Origin: Verrucomicrobiales bacterium
GTDB lineage: Bacteria > Verrucomicrobiota > Verrucomicrobiia > Limisphaerales > F1-12-MAGs170
Direction: 5' to 3'
Assembly (NCBI GenBank): GCA_005777315.1
Contig: SXMN01000192.1
Coordinates: forward strand, 1 to 44,487
Length of the DNA stretch: 44,487 nt
In this document: positions 26,424-34,525 of the stretch, piece after piece
Layout of the letters: the number at the start of each line of letters is the position of its first letter
Numbering within the stretch: the stretch's first letter is position 1
Program-made: the position numbers and the translations under genes
Notes under the pieces: model-generated
What the model saw: the letters and a program-made list of their open reading frames with translations, nothing else
The model's database searches: none
What the model was told of the DNA's origin: nothing

Positions 26424-27530
26424 ATGATTGCCCTGGGTTCATTGCAGTTGAGATCAAATTTGTTTCTATCGCCGCTGGCAGGATACACCAACCTGCCATT
26501 CCGGCTCGTGATCAGGGAAGTCGGGGGAGTGGATCTTTGCACGACGGATCTGGTCAACGCCCGTTCCATCCTGGAACGGAATCGCAAGGCTTTGAAGCTG
26601 ATCGAAACGTGCGCCGCAGACCGTCCATTGGCGGTGCAACTGTTTGGATCAGTGCCGGAGGAAATGCGAGACGCTGCTGTCTTCCTCGAAGCTCAGGGAG
26701 TATCCTCGGTGGACATCAACATGGGTTGTCCGGTACGGAAAGTGTGCCGCGTGGGTGGCGGCTCGGCAATGATGACGGAGTTGGGCAAGACGGCGGCGCT
26801 CGTCAAGGCCATGGTCGATGCGGTGAAGATCCCGGTCACTGCCAAGATGCGTTTGGGCTGGGATGACGACAACCTTACGGCGCCGGAACTGGCACGCGCT
26901 CTTGAGGATGTGGGAGTCGCCGCGATCTTCGTGCATGGACGCACGCGTGAACAGGGTTTCGGAGGCAGGGTGAACCTGGCGGGTATTCGAGCCGTTGTGA
27001 GCGCATTAAGCCGTGTCCCGGTGATCGGCAACGGCGATGTCACGACACCCGAGGCCGCGAAGATGATGCTCAATGAAACCGGCTGCGCGGGAGTGAGCAT
27101 CGGACGAGGGGCGTTTTACAACCCGTGGATTTTTACCCACACACGACATTACCTGGCGACGGGCGAGCTCCAGCCCGAGGTAGCTTTTGGAGAGCGTGTT
27201 CGAGTCTTGCGGCGGCACTTCGACTTGATGATCGAGGTGTTCGGCGAGGAGATTGGATGCCGGATGTTCCGCAAGGTCGCGCCATGGTACTCAAAACGGT
27301 TTGGACCGGCGAATGAGTTCAACAAGGCAGTCGTGCGAATTTCTACACGCGAGGAATTCCTTTCAGTGCTGGAAAATTACCTTCGATGGAGGGAGCAGTT
27401 CCTCGATGACAATGGACAGTTGCGCCCCCAGTACCGCCCCGCGCCGCTCGTCGCTTCATTCATGGAGGAGCCGGCATCGGTTCGTCGGGAAAACATTCCG
27501 GTTCCGCAAGGGCCGGTGGATGTTTGGTGA
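26424..27530 (+). CDS. dusB: tRNA-dihydrouridine synthase DusB-like
   Basis: The 368-residue flavoenzyme reduces specific uridines in the D-loop of tRNA using NADPH. Visible signatures are the FMN-binding start LSPLAGYTNLPFR, the catalytic Cys102 in DINMGCPVRKV, the FMN/tRNA contact residues in VTAKMRLGWDD, the His of FVHGRTREQGF, and VIGNGDVTTPEAA and GVSIGRGAFYNPWIF. The C-terminal helical tRNA-binding domain is present and somewhat longer than in E. coli DusB, with a proline-rich tail. Assignment to the DusB subfamily rests on overall pattern. Confidence 0.93.
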   Translation: MIALGSLQLRSNLFLSPLAGYTNLPFRLVIREVGGVDLCTTDLVNARSILERNRKALKLIETCAADRPLAVQLFGSVPEEMRDAAVFLEAQGVSSVDINMGCPVRKVCRVGGGSAMMTELGKTAALVKAMVDAVKIPVTAKMRLGWDDDNLTAPELARALEDVGVAAIFVHGRTREQGFGGRVNLAGIRAVVSALSRVPVIGNGDVTTPEAAKMMLNETGCAGVSIGRGAFYNPWIFTHTRHYLATGELQPEVAFGERVRVLRRHFDLMIEVFGEEIGCRMFRKVAPWYSKRFGPANEFNKAVVRISTREEFLSVLENYLRWREQFLDDNGQLRPQYRPAPLVASFMEEPASVRRENIPVPQGPVDVW

Positions 27531-27536
27531 CACACG

Positions 27537-27803
27537 GTGGAACAAGAGCGCGAGTATCCGGTTCATTACAAGGGCCACTTCATTGGCAAACTCGTGCCGG
27601 ACCTGATCGTGGACGGCAAAGCCATCGCCGACCCGCAGGTGGTGAGCGCGTTCACCGATACTCACATCGCCCAGATGCTTGGCTACCTGAACATCACCGG
27701 TCTGGAGGTGGCGCTGCTCCTGAACTTCAAGGAAGCCACGCTGACTTGGAAACGGTTGGTGAGTGAGAACAAGGAAAAGGGATTAACCACGGATGACGGA
27801 TAA
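27537..27803 (+). pseudogene. Truncated GxxExxY-family protein
   Basis: The 88-codon frame from GTG 27537 matches the second half of GxxExxY proteins: EREYPVHYKGHFIGKLVPDL, then a middle part with HIAQMLGYLNITGLEVALLLNF, then KRLV. The N-terminal third that carries the name-giving Gly-x-x-Glu-x-x-Tyr motif is missing. The frame is the same as that of dusB, separated from its stop codon by only two sense codons. Its last residues (LTTDDG) are encoded by an intergenic inverted repeat (27783-27844). It is best read as a 5'-truncated gene; a functional short form cannot be excluded. Confidence 0.65.
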
Positions 27804-27844
27804 CTCGGATGGGAGGAATTCGAATCCGTGAAATCCGTGGTCAA
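27783..27844. repeat. Inverted repeat of the ATCCGTGG type
   Basis: TTAACCACGGAT (27783-27794) is complementary in 11 of 12 positions to ATCCGTGGTCAA (27833-27844). Shorter copies of GGAT/ATCC words lie between. The element overlaps the end of the GxxExxY fragment. Confidence 0.6.
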
Positions 27845-27907
27845 TTAAGGCGTGGAGAAGTGAACTTAGCGACTGACAATCCCGCCGCCAGCGGGTAAAC
27901 TTCCCGC

Positions 27908-28096
27908 ATGAGTAACACCACGGCAAAATTGCTTTCCGAGTTCGAAGCGTTGCGGGTTGAGGAGAAGCAGGAGTTTGTGCGGGAGGTCATTCACCACCTG
28001 CCACCGTGGGATTCCGGCCCGTTGAGCGATGACGTGGCTGCCGCTGCCGGAGACCAACTCGCCGCGTTGCAGGACGAGGAGGAACGTGCCTCCTAG
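27908..28096 (+). CDS. Putative antitoxin of a MazF/PemK-type module
   Basis: This is a 62-residue acidic, helical protein (MSNTTAKLLSEFEALRVEEK at the start). It ends with an Asp/Glu-rich, probably disordered tail (QDEEERAS), the part that would wrap the toxin. No DNA-binding fold is recognisable. It overlaps the toxin gene by 11 bases, the normal arrangement of toxin-antitoxin pairs. Fifteen bases upstream, CCCGC-N5-GCGGG (27881-27895) could be an operator. Function is inferred mainly from the partner gene. Confidence 0.7.
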   Translation: MSNTTAKLLSEFEALRVEEKQEFVREVIHHLPPWDSGPLSDDVAAAAGDQLAALQDEEERAS

Positions 28097-28403
28097 ACGC
28101 GGGGAAGTCTGGTTGTTCGATTGCGGCATGGTGGAAAAAGTCCGGCCAGTTCTCATCTTCAGTGTTCCCTTCACCGAAACTGACCGCGCCGTTCTCACGA
28201 TTGTTTTCCACAGCACCACCCTTCGCGGCTCGCAGTTTGAGATCAAAGTTCAAGTCCCATTTCTCAAAGATGGTGCGTTCATCGCGCAAAGCATCGCCAC
28301 TTACCCAACCGTCCGGGCCATTCGCAAACTGGGTGTGCTGAACCCCGCGCAACTTGCCGCGGTGGAAACGTCCGTGTTCAAGTGGCTGGGCAAAACCGCG
28401 TGA
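28086..28403 (+). CDS. MazF/PemK-family toxin (mRNA endoribonuclease)
   Basis: The 105-residue protein from GTG 28086 begins PPRRGEVWLFDCG, the MazF opening (RGEVW), followed by KVRPVLIFSV and, further on, the conserved Thr/Ser strand (TIVFHSTTL). Toxins of this fold cut single-stranded mRNA at short motifs and are neutralised by the upstream antitoxin. A longer frame from 28029 would overlap the antitoxin by 68 bases and add unrelated residues, so GTG 28086 is preferred. The active-site Arg (in KVRP) and Thr/Ser appear present. Confidence 0.88.
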   Translation: MPPRRGEVWLFDCGMVEKVRPVLIFSVPFTETDRAVLTIVFHSTTLRGSQFEIKVQVPFLKDGAFIAQSIATYPTVRAIRKLGVLNPAQLAAVETSVFKWLGKTA

Positions 28404-28421
28404 GTGCGGGACGATTCCAAA

Positions 28422-28620
28422 GTCCCGGAGGGACGCCCGAGAATAGCCCACCGATTCATCGGTGGGTTGCAGATCGGTATGGGAACAAGTCCCGTCAGGG
28501 ACGAAAGAAATCGTGCGGTTCACGCAATAGATTCTTTCGCCCCTCCGAGGCTTGGTCATCTCTGAATCTGCAACTCACGGTTGAGACCGCAGGCTATGGT
28601 CGTTCGTCCCTGACCGGACT
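28422..28620. repeat. Palindromic multicopy-type repeat cluster
   Basis: This fills most of the 377-base gene-free gap 28404-28780. GTCCCGGAGGGACG (28422-28435) is an imperfect palindrome. CCCACCGA (28447-28454) and TCGGTGGG (28459-28466) form a hairpin with a 4-base loop. AGTCCCGTCAGGGACGAAAG (28488-28507) is present again, inverted, at 28601-28620 with 18 of 20 matches. An open frame crosses the element but translates only the repeat. I see no gene in it. Confidence 0.8.
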
Positions 28621-28780
28621 TCAAAACCCGTGGTCATTCGTGGTTACGGCTTTACGGGCTGTTCTCTGCATCCGGGGGGCAAAAATCCAAACGATGAGTT
28701 GATTGACACGAACGATTGCGTAGAGTGGAGCCGTTCCCGAAACCAATGACGATCGGCCAACTTTATCCTCATCCTTTCTC

Positions 28781-29878
28781 ATGAAACTCGATCACCACCA
28801 ATCCCGCCGCCGTTTCATCCAGCGCGCCACTCAGTGTGCCGCCGCAACCATCGCATTGCCCAACCTCCTGACCCGGAGCAAGGCTGCCGATCAACTCGTG
28901 GTGGGCCAGAATGAGCATCGCTACGAGGTGCTGCACAACTGGGCAAAGCTGCCCGACAAGTATACCTGGCAGACGACCCACAATGTCGCCGTGGACCGCG
29001 AGGGCTTGCTCTACGTGATCCATGAAGGGCGAGAGGAAATGAAGGATCATCCTTCGATCTTCGTGTTTGATCAGACCGGAAAATTTGTTCGTGCCTTCGG
29101 CAATCAGTTCCAAGGAGGCGGGCATGGTCTCGAAGTGATCACTGAAGGACGCGAGCAGTTTCTTTACGTCACCGGTTATCAGCAGTTGAAGAATTTTGCG
29201 AAGCTGACCTTGAAGGGAGAAGTCATCTGGGAAAGACGAGCGCCGATGGCCTCGGGCCTCTATCCTGAGGGCGAGGCCGCACAGCCGAAGAGAGTCTGGG
29301 GTCGCGACCGGTTCATGCCCACCAATTACGCCTTCCGACCGGACGGCGGTTTTTATCTGGCGGATGGTTACGGTGCCTTCCGCATCCATCAATATGACAA
29401 ACATGGCAACTGGCTCTCCGCATTCGGCGCGGTGGGCAGAGGCCCGGGTGAATTCAACACTCCTCACGGCATCTGCCTTGACGCCCGCCCGGGACGCGAG
29501 TCGATGCTGGCGGTGGCGGATCGCGCGAACGCCCGGCTCCAGTGGTTCACGCTCGACGGCAAGCATCGCAAGACGCTCGACGGTTTCATTCTTCCCGCGA
29601 ACCTCGACACGTACAAGGATCTGATGCTCGTGCCCGACCTCAGCGCACGCATCACCTTGCTCGATGGCAAGGACAATGTGGTGGCTCATCTGGGTGAAGA
29701 TCCCGCGTGGCGTGCCGAGGTCGTCAAGGATGGGAACAAGCTGCGAAGCCAGCCTGATCGCTGGGTTGCGGGGAAGTTTCTTCACCCACACGACGCGTGC
29801 TTCGATGCGGAGGGCAACATCATTGTCGCCGAATGGGTCCACACTGGCCGCGTGACCAAGCTTCGGAAGTTGAGTTGA
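28781..29878 (+). CDS. Tat-exported NHL-repeat beta-propeller protein
   Basis: The 365-residue protein starts with a twin-arginine signal (SRRRFIQRAT, then a hydrophobic stretch ending near NLLTRSKA), so it is probably exported folded. The rest contains NHL-type propeller repeats with recurring HNVAVDREGLLYV, NYAFRPDGGFYLADGYG, GPGEFNTPHGICLD and LHPHDACFDAEGNIIVAEW blades. Such proteins resemble the propeller of peptidyl-alpha-hydroxyglycine alpha-amidating lyase, but conserved catalytic residues cannot be confirmed by eye. The 38-base gap to the next exported propeller gene suggests a two-gene operon. A weak promoter-like TTGATT-N16-TAGAGT lies at 28699-28726. Confidence 0.85.
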   Translation: MKLDHHQSRRRFIQRATQCAAATIALPNLLTRSKAADQLVVGQNEHRYEVLHNWAKLPDKYTWQTTHNVAVDREGLLYVIHEGREEMKDHPSIFVFDQTGKFVRAFGNQFQGGGHGLEVITEGREQFLYVTGYQQLKNFAKLTLKGEVIWERRAPMASGLYPEGEAAQPKRVWGRDRFMPTNYAFRPDGGFYLADGYGAFRIHQYDKHGNWLSAFGAVGRGPGEFNTPHGICLDARPGRESMLAVADRANARLQWFTLDGKHRKTLDGFILPANLDTYKDLMLVPDLSARITLLDGKDNVVAHLGEDPAWRAEVVKDGNKLRSQPDRWVAGKFLHPHDACFDAEGNIIVAEWVHTGRVTKLRKLS

Positions 29879-29916
29879 GCAGTGGCAGTCTTACGTCACC
29901 TGGACCGGATGCCCGA

Positions 29917-31152
29917 ATGCATCGACGATCCTTCCTCGCGTCGGCAACACTCGGCTCGATCGCCGCGCTGTCTGGCTGCGTTCACACGAACGAGAGGGCG
30001 CGCAGTTTGCCCTCGCGCCTCTTCTTCACCTCGGCAGGCAAAACGTGCCTGATCCATGCAGACGGCTTGGGTTTCCACACGCTCGAATTCAACGTCCCAA
30101 ATCAGGCGACTTGGCAGCCCGGGCCATTTCTCTCCGACGGACGCCGCGTCATTTTCCTGAGCATGGAGCCACGACGCGACGGACCAGGACGACCTTTCGA
30201 AGAGTATTACACCCAGACTCCGACTCACCTCTGGCTGTACGATCTCGACAAGGATTCGCTTACGGAAATTGCCACACGAGACCGCCTGGCAGTCTTTTAC
30301 ACTCCTGCACTGCTCGTGAGCGATGAACGCATCCTCGTACAAGTGGTGCGCAACAAAGTCGGCCAGATCTTCAGCATGAACTTCGATGGGACCGATGCAC
30401 GCGAGTTCACACGCCCTGGCGAAGGTCTGCCGTATGGATTGAGTCTCAGCCCGGATGGGCGGCGCGTTGCATTTCATCTGGCCAGTCCGCGCGGTTACGA
30501 GATCTGGACATGTGATGTTGACGGCGCGAATCGTGTCCGCGTCGCGGGGCATCCCGATCATCTTTATTTCGGCACGAGCTGGTCGCCCGACGGAAGCTGG
30601 GTGCTCTACCAGGACTGTCTCTTCAAGAGCGACCCTGGGCATGACTGGTCGGACATCTGCATTGGCCGGCCAGATGGTTCGGAGCATCGAGTGCTCACCA
30701 GCGGGCAGGCGCAATGGTTCGGGGCGACTTATGGCAATCCTCAACAGCGTGGGGGCGGCTCTAACATGCCAGCATGGACGCGCGATGGGCAGATCCTATT
30801 CTCCTGCAAAATTCCCGGTTCAAAAGTAGCCTGGGAATTTCAACCCCAGCGCCCTGACACCGATCATTTCAACCGTGATTGGAAACCCGAGCTTGCACGA
30901 GGCGGCTCGGAGATTTGCCGTCTGAACCCGGCTGACGGCGCGTTGACCCGGTTGACACATCATGAACCTCCGCTCTGGGATTTCCGTTCCAGCGAATCAA
31001 CTCGCGGCAAACAAATCGCCTTCTGCCGATGTGCGACTGGAGAGTCTCCCGGCCTGTGGGTGATGAACGCCAATGGTGGCGGACCACGTTTGCTGACACG
31101 CGGAATCGATGGTCGTGGGGCGGATCATCCGCGGTGGCTGCCGGATGCTTGA
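29917..31152 (+). CDS. Exported TolB-like (PD40) beta-propeller lipoprotein
   Basis: Starting at ATG 29917 gives 411 residues with a lipoprotein signal: MHRRSFLASATLGSIAALSG then Cys, with RRSFLAS also resembling a Tat motif. The body carries PD40/TolB-like propeller blades (LSPDGRRVAFHLAS, SWSPDGSWVLYQD, PAWTRDGQILFSC, GLWVMNANGGGPRLL). Relatives include oligogalacturonate-lyase-like and TolB propellers; no catalytic set is visible. It would be anchored in a membrane facing the periplasm or cell surface. An upstream in-frame ATG at 29797 lies inside the previous gene and would destroy the signal. Confidence 0.85.
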   Translation: MHRRSFLASATLGSIAALSGCVHTNERARSLPSRLFFTSAGKTCLIHADGLGFHTLEFNVPNQATWQPGPFLSDGRRVIFLSMEPRRDGPGRPFEEYYTQTPTHLWLYDLDKDSLTEIATRDRLAVFYTPALLVSDERILVQVVRNKVGQIFSMNFDGTDAREFTRPGEGLPYGLSLSPDGRRVAFHLASPRGYEIWTCDVDGANRVRVAGHPDHLYFGTSWSPDGSWVLYQDCLFKSDPGHDWSDICIGRPDGSEHRVLTSGQAQWFGATYGNPQQRGGGSNMPAWTRDGQILFSCKIPGSKVAWEFQPQRPDTDHFNRDWKPELARGGSEICRLNPADGALTRLTHHEPPLWDFRSSESTRGKQIAFCRCATGESPGLWVMNANGGGPRLLTRGIDGRGADHPRWLPDA

Positions 31153-31391
31153 AAGCGGGAGGCTTGGGCGCGGTACTCAGGCTCAATGGTCCCCGCGAGG
31201 ACAGTGCATCCACAGGTTGTCGGTGGAGCGCGACTCTGCTGAAAGCCAGTCGCAGCAGTATCGCTGGCTCGCCCTTACGCCAGACCTGCTGCGGCTGGTG
31301 CTGCGCACACAACCGCGCTCCTGGCCGACAGCCAAGTTCACCAACAACTTGTGGATGCCCCCCCCCGCAAGGAGCACTCTGAAAATTCATG

Positions 31392-31419
31392 TTGCCATTG
31401 TCCACTTATCCACTAGACT
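31392..31419 (+). promoter_or_regulatory. Candidate promoter of the rrf2-ABC operon
   Basis: TTGCCA (31392-31397), a 16-base spacer and TAGACT (31414-31419) end 7 bases before ATG 31427, implying a nearly leaderless transcript. The AT-rich stretch with two TCCACT words (31401-31414) is a possible site for the regulator itself. The rest of 31153-31391 shows no gene I can support. Confidence 0.45.
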
Positions 31420-31426
31420 TTGATCT

Positions 31427-31924
31427 ATGCGGATGACCAAACGTGGAGAGTACGCCCTGCGCGCCCTGATAGACCTGGGGATTGCGCAGGAGGCGGGACG
31501 CTCGGTGATACAGATCGCCGAGCTGGCCCGGCGCGAGCGCATTCCCATCAAATTTCTCGAAGCCATCCTGGTCGAGCTGAAGGAAGCCGGCTACCTGGAC
31601 AGCAAGCGCGGTCAGCAGGGCGGTTACTGGCTGAAGATGCCGATGGACAAGATCAAGATTGGCGACCTTGTGCGTCGCATTGAAGGGCCGCTGGCGCCCA
31701 TCGCGTGTGTCAGTCAAAACTTCTACGAGCGCTGCTCGTGCCCCGATGAGGAACATTGCGGTCTGCGAATGCTGATGCTCGATGTGCGCAATGCCATCGC
31801 GGAGATTCTCGACCGGTACACTCTGGCACAAGTGGTGGAGGTGACGCTGCGGAAGCTTCGTCGCAACGGAGTTGACATCCCATTCGCCAGACCATTTCCA
31901 AAGATCCGGCGTTCACGAAAATGA
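31427..31924 (+). CDS. Rrf2-family transcriptional regulator with four cysteines
   Basis: The 165-residue protein begins with the Rrf2 winged helix (TKRGEYALRALIDLG, then IPIKFLEAIL, AGYLDSKRGQQGGYWL). A Cys cluster C94, C103, C105, C111 (ACVSQNFYERCSCPDEEHC) matches the position that binds an Fe-S cluster in IscR-type members; CymR-type members sense cysteine status instead. It overlaps the binding-protein gene by 4 bases (ATGA), so it is in one operon with the transporter and probably controls it, perhaps in response to Fe-S or sulfur supply. The C-terminus is basic. Confidence 0.93.
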   Translation: MRMTKRGEYALRALIDLGIAQEAGRSVIQIAELARRERIPIKFLEAILVELKEAGYLDSKRGQQGGYWLKMPMDKIKIGDLVRRIEGPLAPIACVSQNFYERCSCPDEEHCGLRMLMLDVRNAIAEILDRYTLAQVVEVTLRKLRRNGVDIPFARPFPKIRRSRK

Positions 31925-32949
31925 ACCGAGCCACTCCATTCATACTGGCATGGTGCCTGGCCGCTCTCCCGGTGTTCGCTGGGAAGGCCGTCATTCGCGT
32001 TGGTCATTTTCCGAATGTCACTCATGCGCATGGAGTGATCGCTCATGGTTTGAGCCGAGATGGAAAGGGATGGTTTGAGCAGAGGCTGGGGGTCGACGTC
32101 GAAGTGAAGTGGATTGTGTTCAACGCCGGTCCAACCGCCATGGAAGCCATCCTCGCGAGGTCCGTCGATATCACGTACGTCGGCCCAAATCCGGCGGTCA
32201 ACGCATATCTTAGATCGCGCGGTGAGGAAATCCGGATTGTGGCCGGAGCTTGCAGTGGCGGTGCCGCGCTGGTGGTGCAGCCCGACGGACGCATCCAGAA
32301 AGATGAAGATTTCAGAGGACGGAAGATTGGCACTCCGCAGCTCGGAAACACGCAGGATGTGGCGACGCGAGCGTGGCTTCAGTCAAAGGGGCTGCGCATC
32401 ACGCTCACTGGTGGTGATGCGCGCGTGATTCCAATCGCCAACTCCGACCTCTTCGCCTTGTTTAAGCAAGGGACATTCGATGCTGTCTGGATGGTTGAGC
32501 CTTGGGTCAGCCGTCTGGAGCTGGAAGCAAGGGGCAAGGTTTATTTCAACGAAGCAAGTCTTTGGGCGGAAACCAAGGGCAGGCACGTGACGACCCACCT
32601 GGTCAGCAGCGCACGATTCCTCAACGAGCGGCCGGGGCTGCTGAAAAAGTGGATCGCGGCTCACGTGGAATTGACTCAGTGGATCAACTCGCATCCAGAC
32701 GAGGCCAAGCGCATTCTCAATGCTGAACTGAAGGCCGAGACAACCCGTGCCCTGCCCACCGAGACGCTTGATCGCGCATGGAACCGGATTGAGCTTACTT
32801 ACGATCCCATCAGCACGTCGCTCTTCAAATCCGCCGAGGATGCGCATCAGACCGGATTGCTCAGAACGAAGCCGGACCTCTCGCGAATCTACGATCTGTC
32901 CCTTCTCAATCTTTGTTTGCGCGAGGCCAGACTTCCGGAGGTGCGATGA
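31921..32949 (+). CDS. ABC transporter substrate-binding protein (SsuA/TauA/NrtA type)
   Basis: The 342-residue protein has a signal peptide (about 1-20, ending PVFA). It folds as a type II periplasmic binding protein with family signatures VGHFPNVTHA, FNAGPTAMEAILARSVDITYVGPNPA, GRKIGTPQLGNTQDV and FDAVWMVEPW. Members bind alkanesulfonates, taurine or nitrate; the ligand cannot be chosen from sequence. Adjacent ATP-binding and permease genes complete the importer. The stop overlaps the next start (ATGATGA). Confidence 0.92.
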   Translation: MNRATPFILAWCLAALPVFAGKAVIRVGHFPNVTHAHGVIAHGLSRDGKGWFEQRLGVDVEVKWIVFNAGPTAMEAILARSVDITYVGPNPAVNAYLRSRGEEIRIVAGACSGGAALVVQPDGRIQKDEDFRGRKIGTPQLGNTQDVATRAWLQSKGLRITLTGGDARVIPIANSDLFALFKQGTFDAVWMVEPWVSRLELEARGKVYFNEASLWAETKGRHVTTHLVSSARFLNERPGLLKKWIAAHVELTQWINSHPDEAKRILNAELKAETTRALPTETLDRAWNRIELTYDPISTSLFKSAEDAHQTGLLRTKPDLSRIYDLSLLNLCLREARLPEVR

Positions 32950-33761
32950 TGAGCATTCAAGCCGAACTTCAAAACGCTCCGCCAGAAAAACTGGTGTGCA
33001 ATCAGGTTTCCAAAACCTTCAAGACGCAGCGGGGAAGCGTTCTGGCCCTTGACCGCGTGAGTTTGAGCGTCCAGGAAGGCGAATTTGTGTGTCTGGTCGG
33101 CCCCAGTGGTTGCGGGAAATCGACTCTGCTCAACATCATCGCGGGCCTCGAGCAGCCCGACTCCGGCCGGGTGGAGTCGAGCGGCCAGCCTGTGACCGAC
33201 GCCGGTCGTGACCGCATGATGATGTTTCAGGAATCGGCGCTGTTCCCGTGGCTTGACGTGATGGGCAACGTGCTCTTCGGCCTCCGGCTCAAGCCCGGCC
33301 TGAACAACAAAGAGCGCCGGGATGTGGCTGAGTTTTACATCCGGCTGGTAGGTCTGGAGAAATTCAAACGCTCGAACATTCACGAACTGTCCTGCGGCAT
33401 GACGCAACGCGTGGCCCTGGCGCGCGCCCTTGCGCCGAATCCTCGTGTGCTGCTCATGGACGAACCGTTCGCCGCCCTCGACGCGCTGACGCGCGAGCAA
33501 CTCTACGGCGATTTGCAGCGCATCTGGCAGGAACGCCGCAAAACGATTGTTTTTGTCACCCACAACGTGCGCGAAGCCGCGTGCCTCGGTGACCGTGTCG
33601 TGCTTTTCTCACCGCATCCAGGCCGGGTGCAGGAGCAGTTTTTGGTGAAGCTCCCCCGTCCGCGCGACATCAACACCGTGGCGCTTGCCGAATACGCCAC
33701 GGAAATCACGCGTGCTCTCAAGCGGCATTTGAAACCGGAAACCGGGGAGGTCGCGGAATGA
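32946..33761 (+). CDS. ABC transporter ATP-binding protein (SsuB/TauB type)
   Basis: The 271-residue ATPase has Walker A GPSGCGKST, a Q-loop (MMFQES), the signature LSCGMTQRVALARAL (Cys-Gly in place of the usual Gly-Gly), Walker B VLLMDEPFAALD and the switch His in VFVTHNVREA. These features match the nitrate/sulfonate/taurine importer subfamily. Start ATG 32946 overlaps the binding-protein stop; ATG 32949 immediately after is equally possible. It powers import with the permease downstream. Confidence 0.94.
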   Translation: MMSIQAELQNAPPEKLVCNQVSKTFKTQRGSVLALDRVSLSVQEGEFVCLVGPSGCGKSTLLNIIAGLEQPDSGRVESSGQPVTDAGRDRMMMFQESALFPWLDVMGNVLFGLRLKPGLNNKERRDVAEFYIRLVGLEKFKRSNIHELSCGMTQRVALARALAPNPRVLLMDEPFAALDALTREQLYGDLQRIWQERRKTIVFVTHNVREAACLGDRVVLFSPHPGRVQEQFLVKLPRPRDINTVALAEYATEITRALKRHLKPETGEVAE

Positions 33762-34525
33762 AACGCTTGCTTTCTGCTTTCATCTTCTTCGCGGTGATTG
33801 TGGTCACCTGGGAATGGCTCGTCCGCAAGGGTGTGTGGTCGCCGGTGCTGGTGCCATCGCCCCTCGATGTTCTGAAGTATCTGGCCGGGGCAATTCGCGA
33901 CGGCTCGATGATCGACGCAAGCTTTGTCACTTTGAAACGTCTTTTGCTCGGATACTTCACCGGGTTGCTGCTGGGCTTGCCGCTCGGATTGCTCAATGCG
34001 CGATTCAAATTCTGCCAGGACACCATCGGACTGCTCGCTCTTGGAATTCAAACGTTGCCGAGCGTGTGCTTTGCGCCGCTGGCGCTGCTGTGGTTTGGAC
34101 TTACCGAGACTGCCATGTTTTCCATCGTCGTGATGGGTTCCCTCTGGTCCGTGCTGCTGGCGACGGACGCGGGCGTGCGCAGCGTGCCGCCGATCTATAT
34201 GCGCGCCGCGCGCACGATGGGTTCGCGAGGTTTTCACACCTGGTTCGCCGTGATCCTTCCGGCGGCGTTGCCGTTCATCGTCAGCGGCATGAAACAAGGC
34301 TGGGCCTTCGCCTGGCGCTCATTGATGGCAGCCGAAATTTATATCACCGTCCTCAGCGGTTCCGGCCTTGGGCTTCTGCTCCACTACGGTCGCGAACTTA
34401 GCGCCCTGGATCAGGTGTTCGGAATCATGCTTGTCATCATCGCCATCGGGTTGCTGACGGACCGGCTCTTCTTCGCGCCGTTCGAGAGATTTTTGCATCG
34501 ACGATGGGGGCTGGGGAATCGGTAA
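33758..34525 (+). CDS. ABC transporter permease (SsuC/TauC type)
   Basis: The 255-residue inner-membrane protein has about six helices and the BPD_transp_1 coupling motif around RAARTMGSRGFHTWFAVILPAALPFIVSG, which docks on the ATPase. The start overlaps the ATPase stop (ATGA), completing a four-gene coupled operon rrf2-SBP-ATPase-permease. No sulfonate monooxygenase or nitrate reductase gene follows in the window. Confidence 0.94.
   Translation: MKRLLSAFIFFAVIVVTWEWLVRKGVWSPVLVPSPLDVLKYLAGAIRDGSMIDASFVTLKRLLLGYFTGLLLGLPLGLLNARFKFCQDTIGLLALGIQTLPSVCFAPLALLWFGLTETAMFSIVVMGSLWSVLLATDAGVRSVPPIYMRAARTMGSRGFHTWFAVILPAALPFIVSGMKQGWAFAWRSLMAAEIYITVLSGSGLGLLLHYGRELSALDQVFGIMLVIIAIGLLTDRLFFAPFERFLHRRWGLGNR

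Noticed and set aside
28382..28702. A small gene after the MazF toxin
   Set aside because: The frame translates the palindromic repeat cluster and lacks a start signal or protein-like composition.
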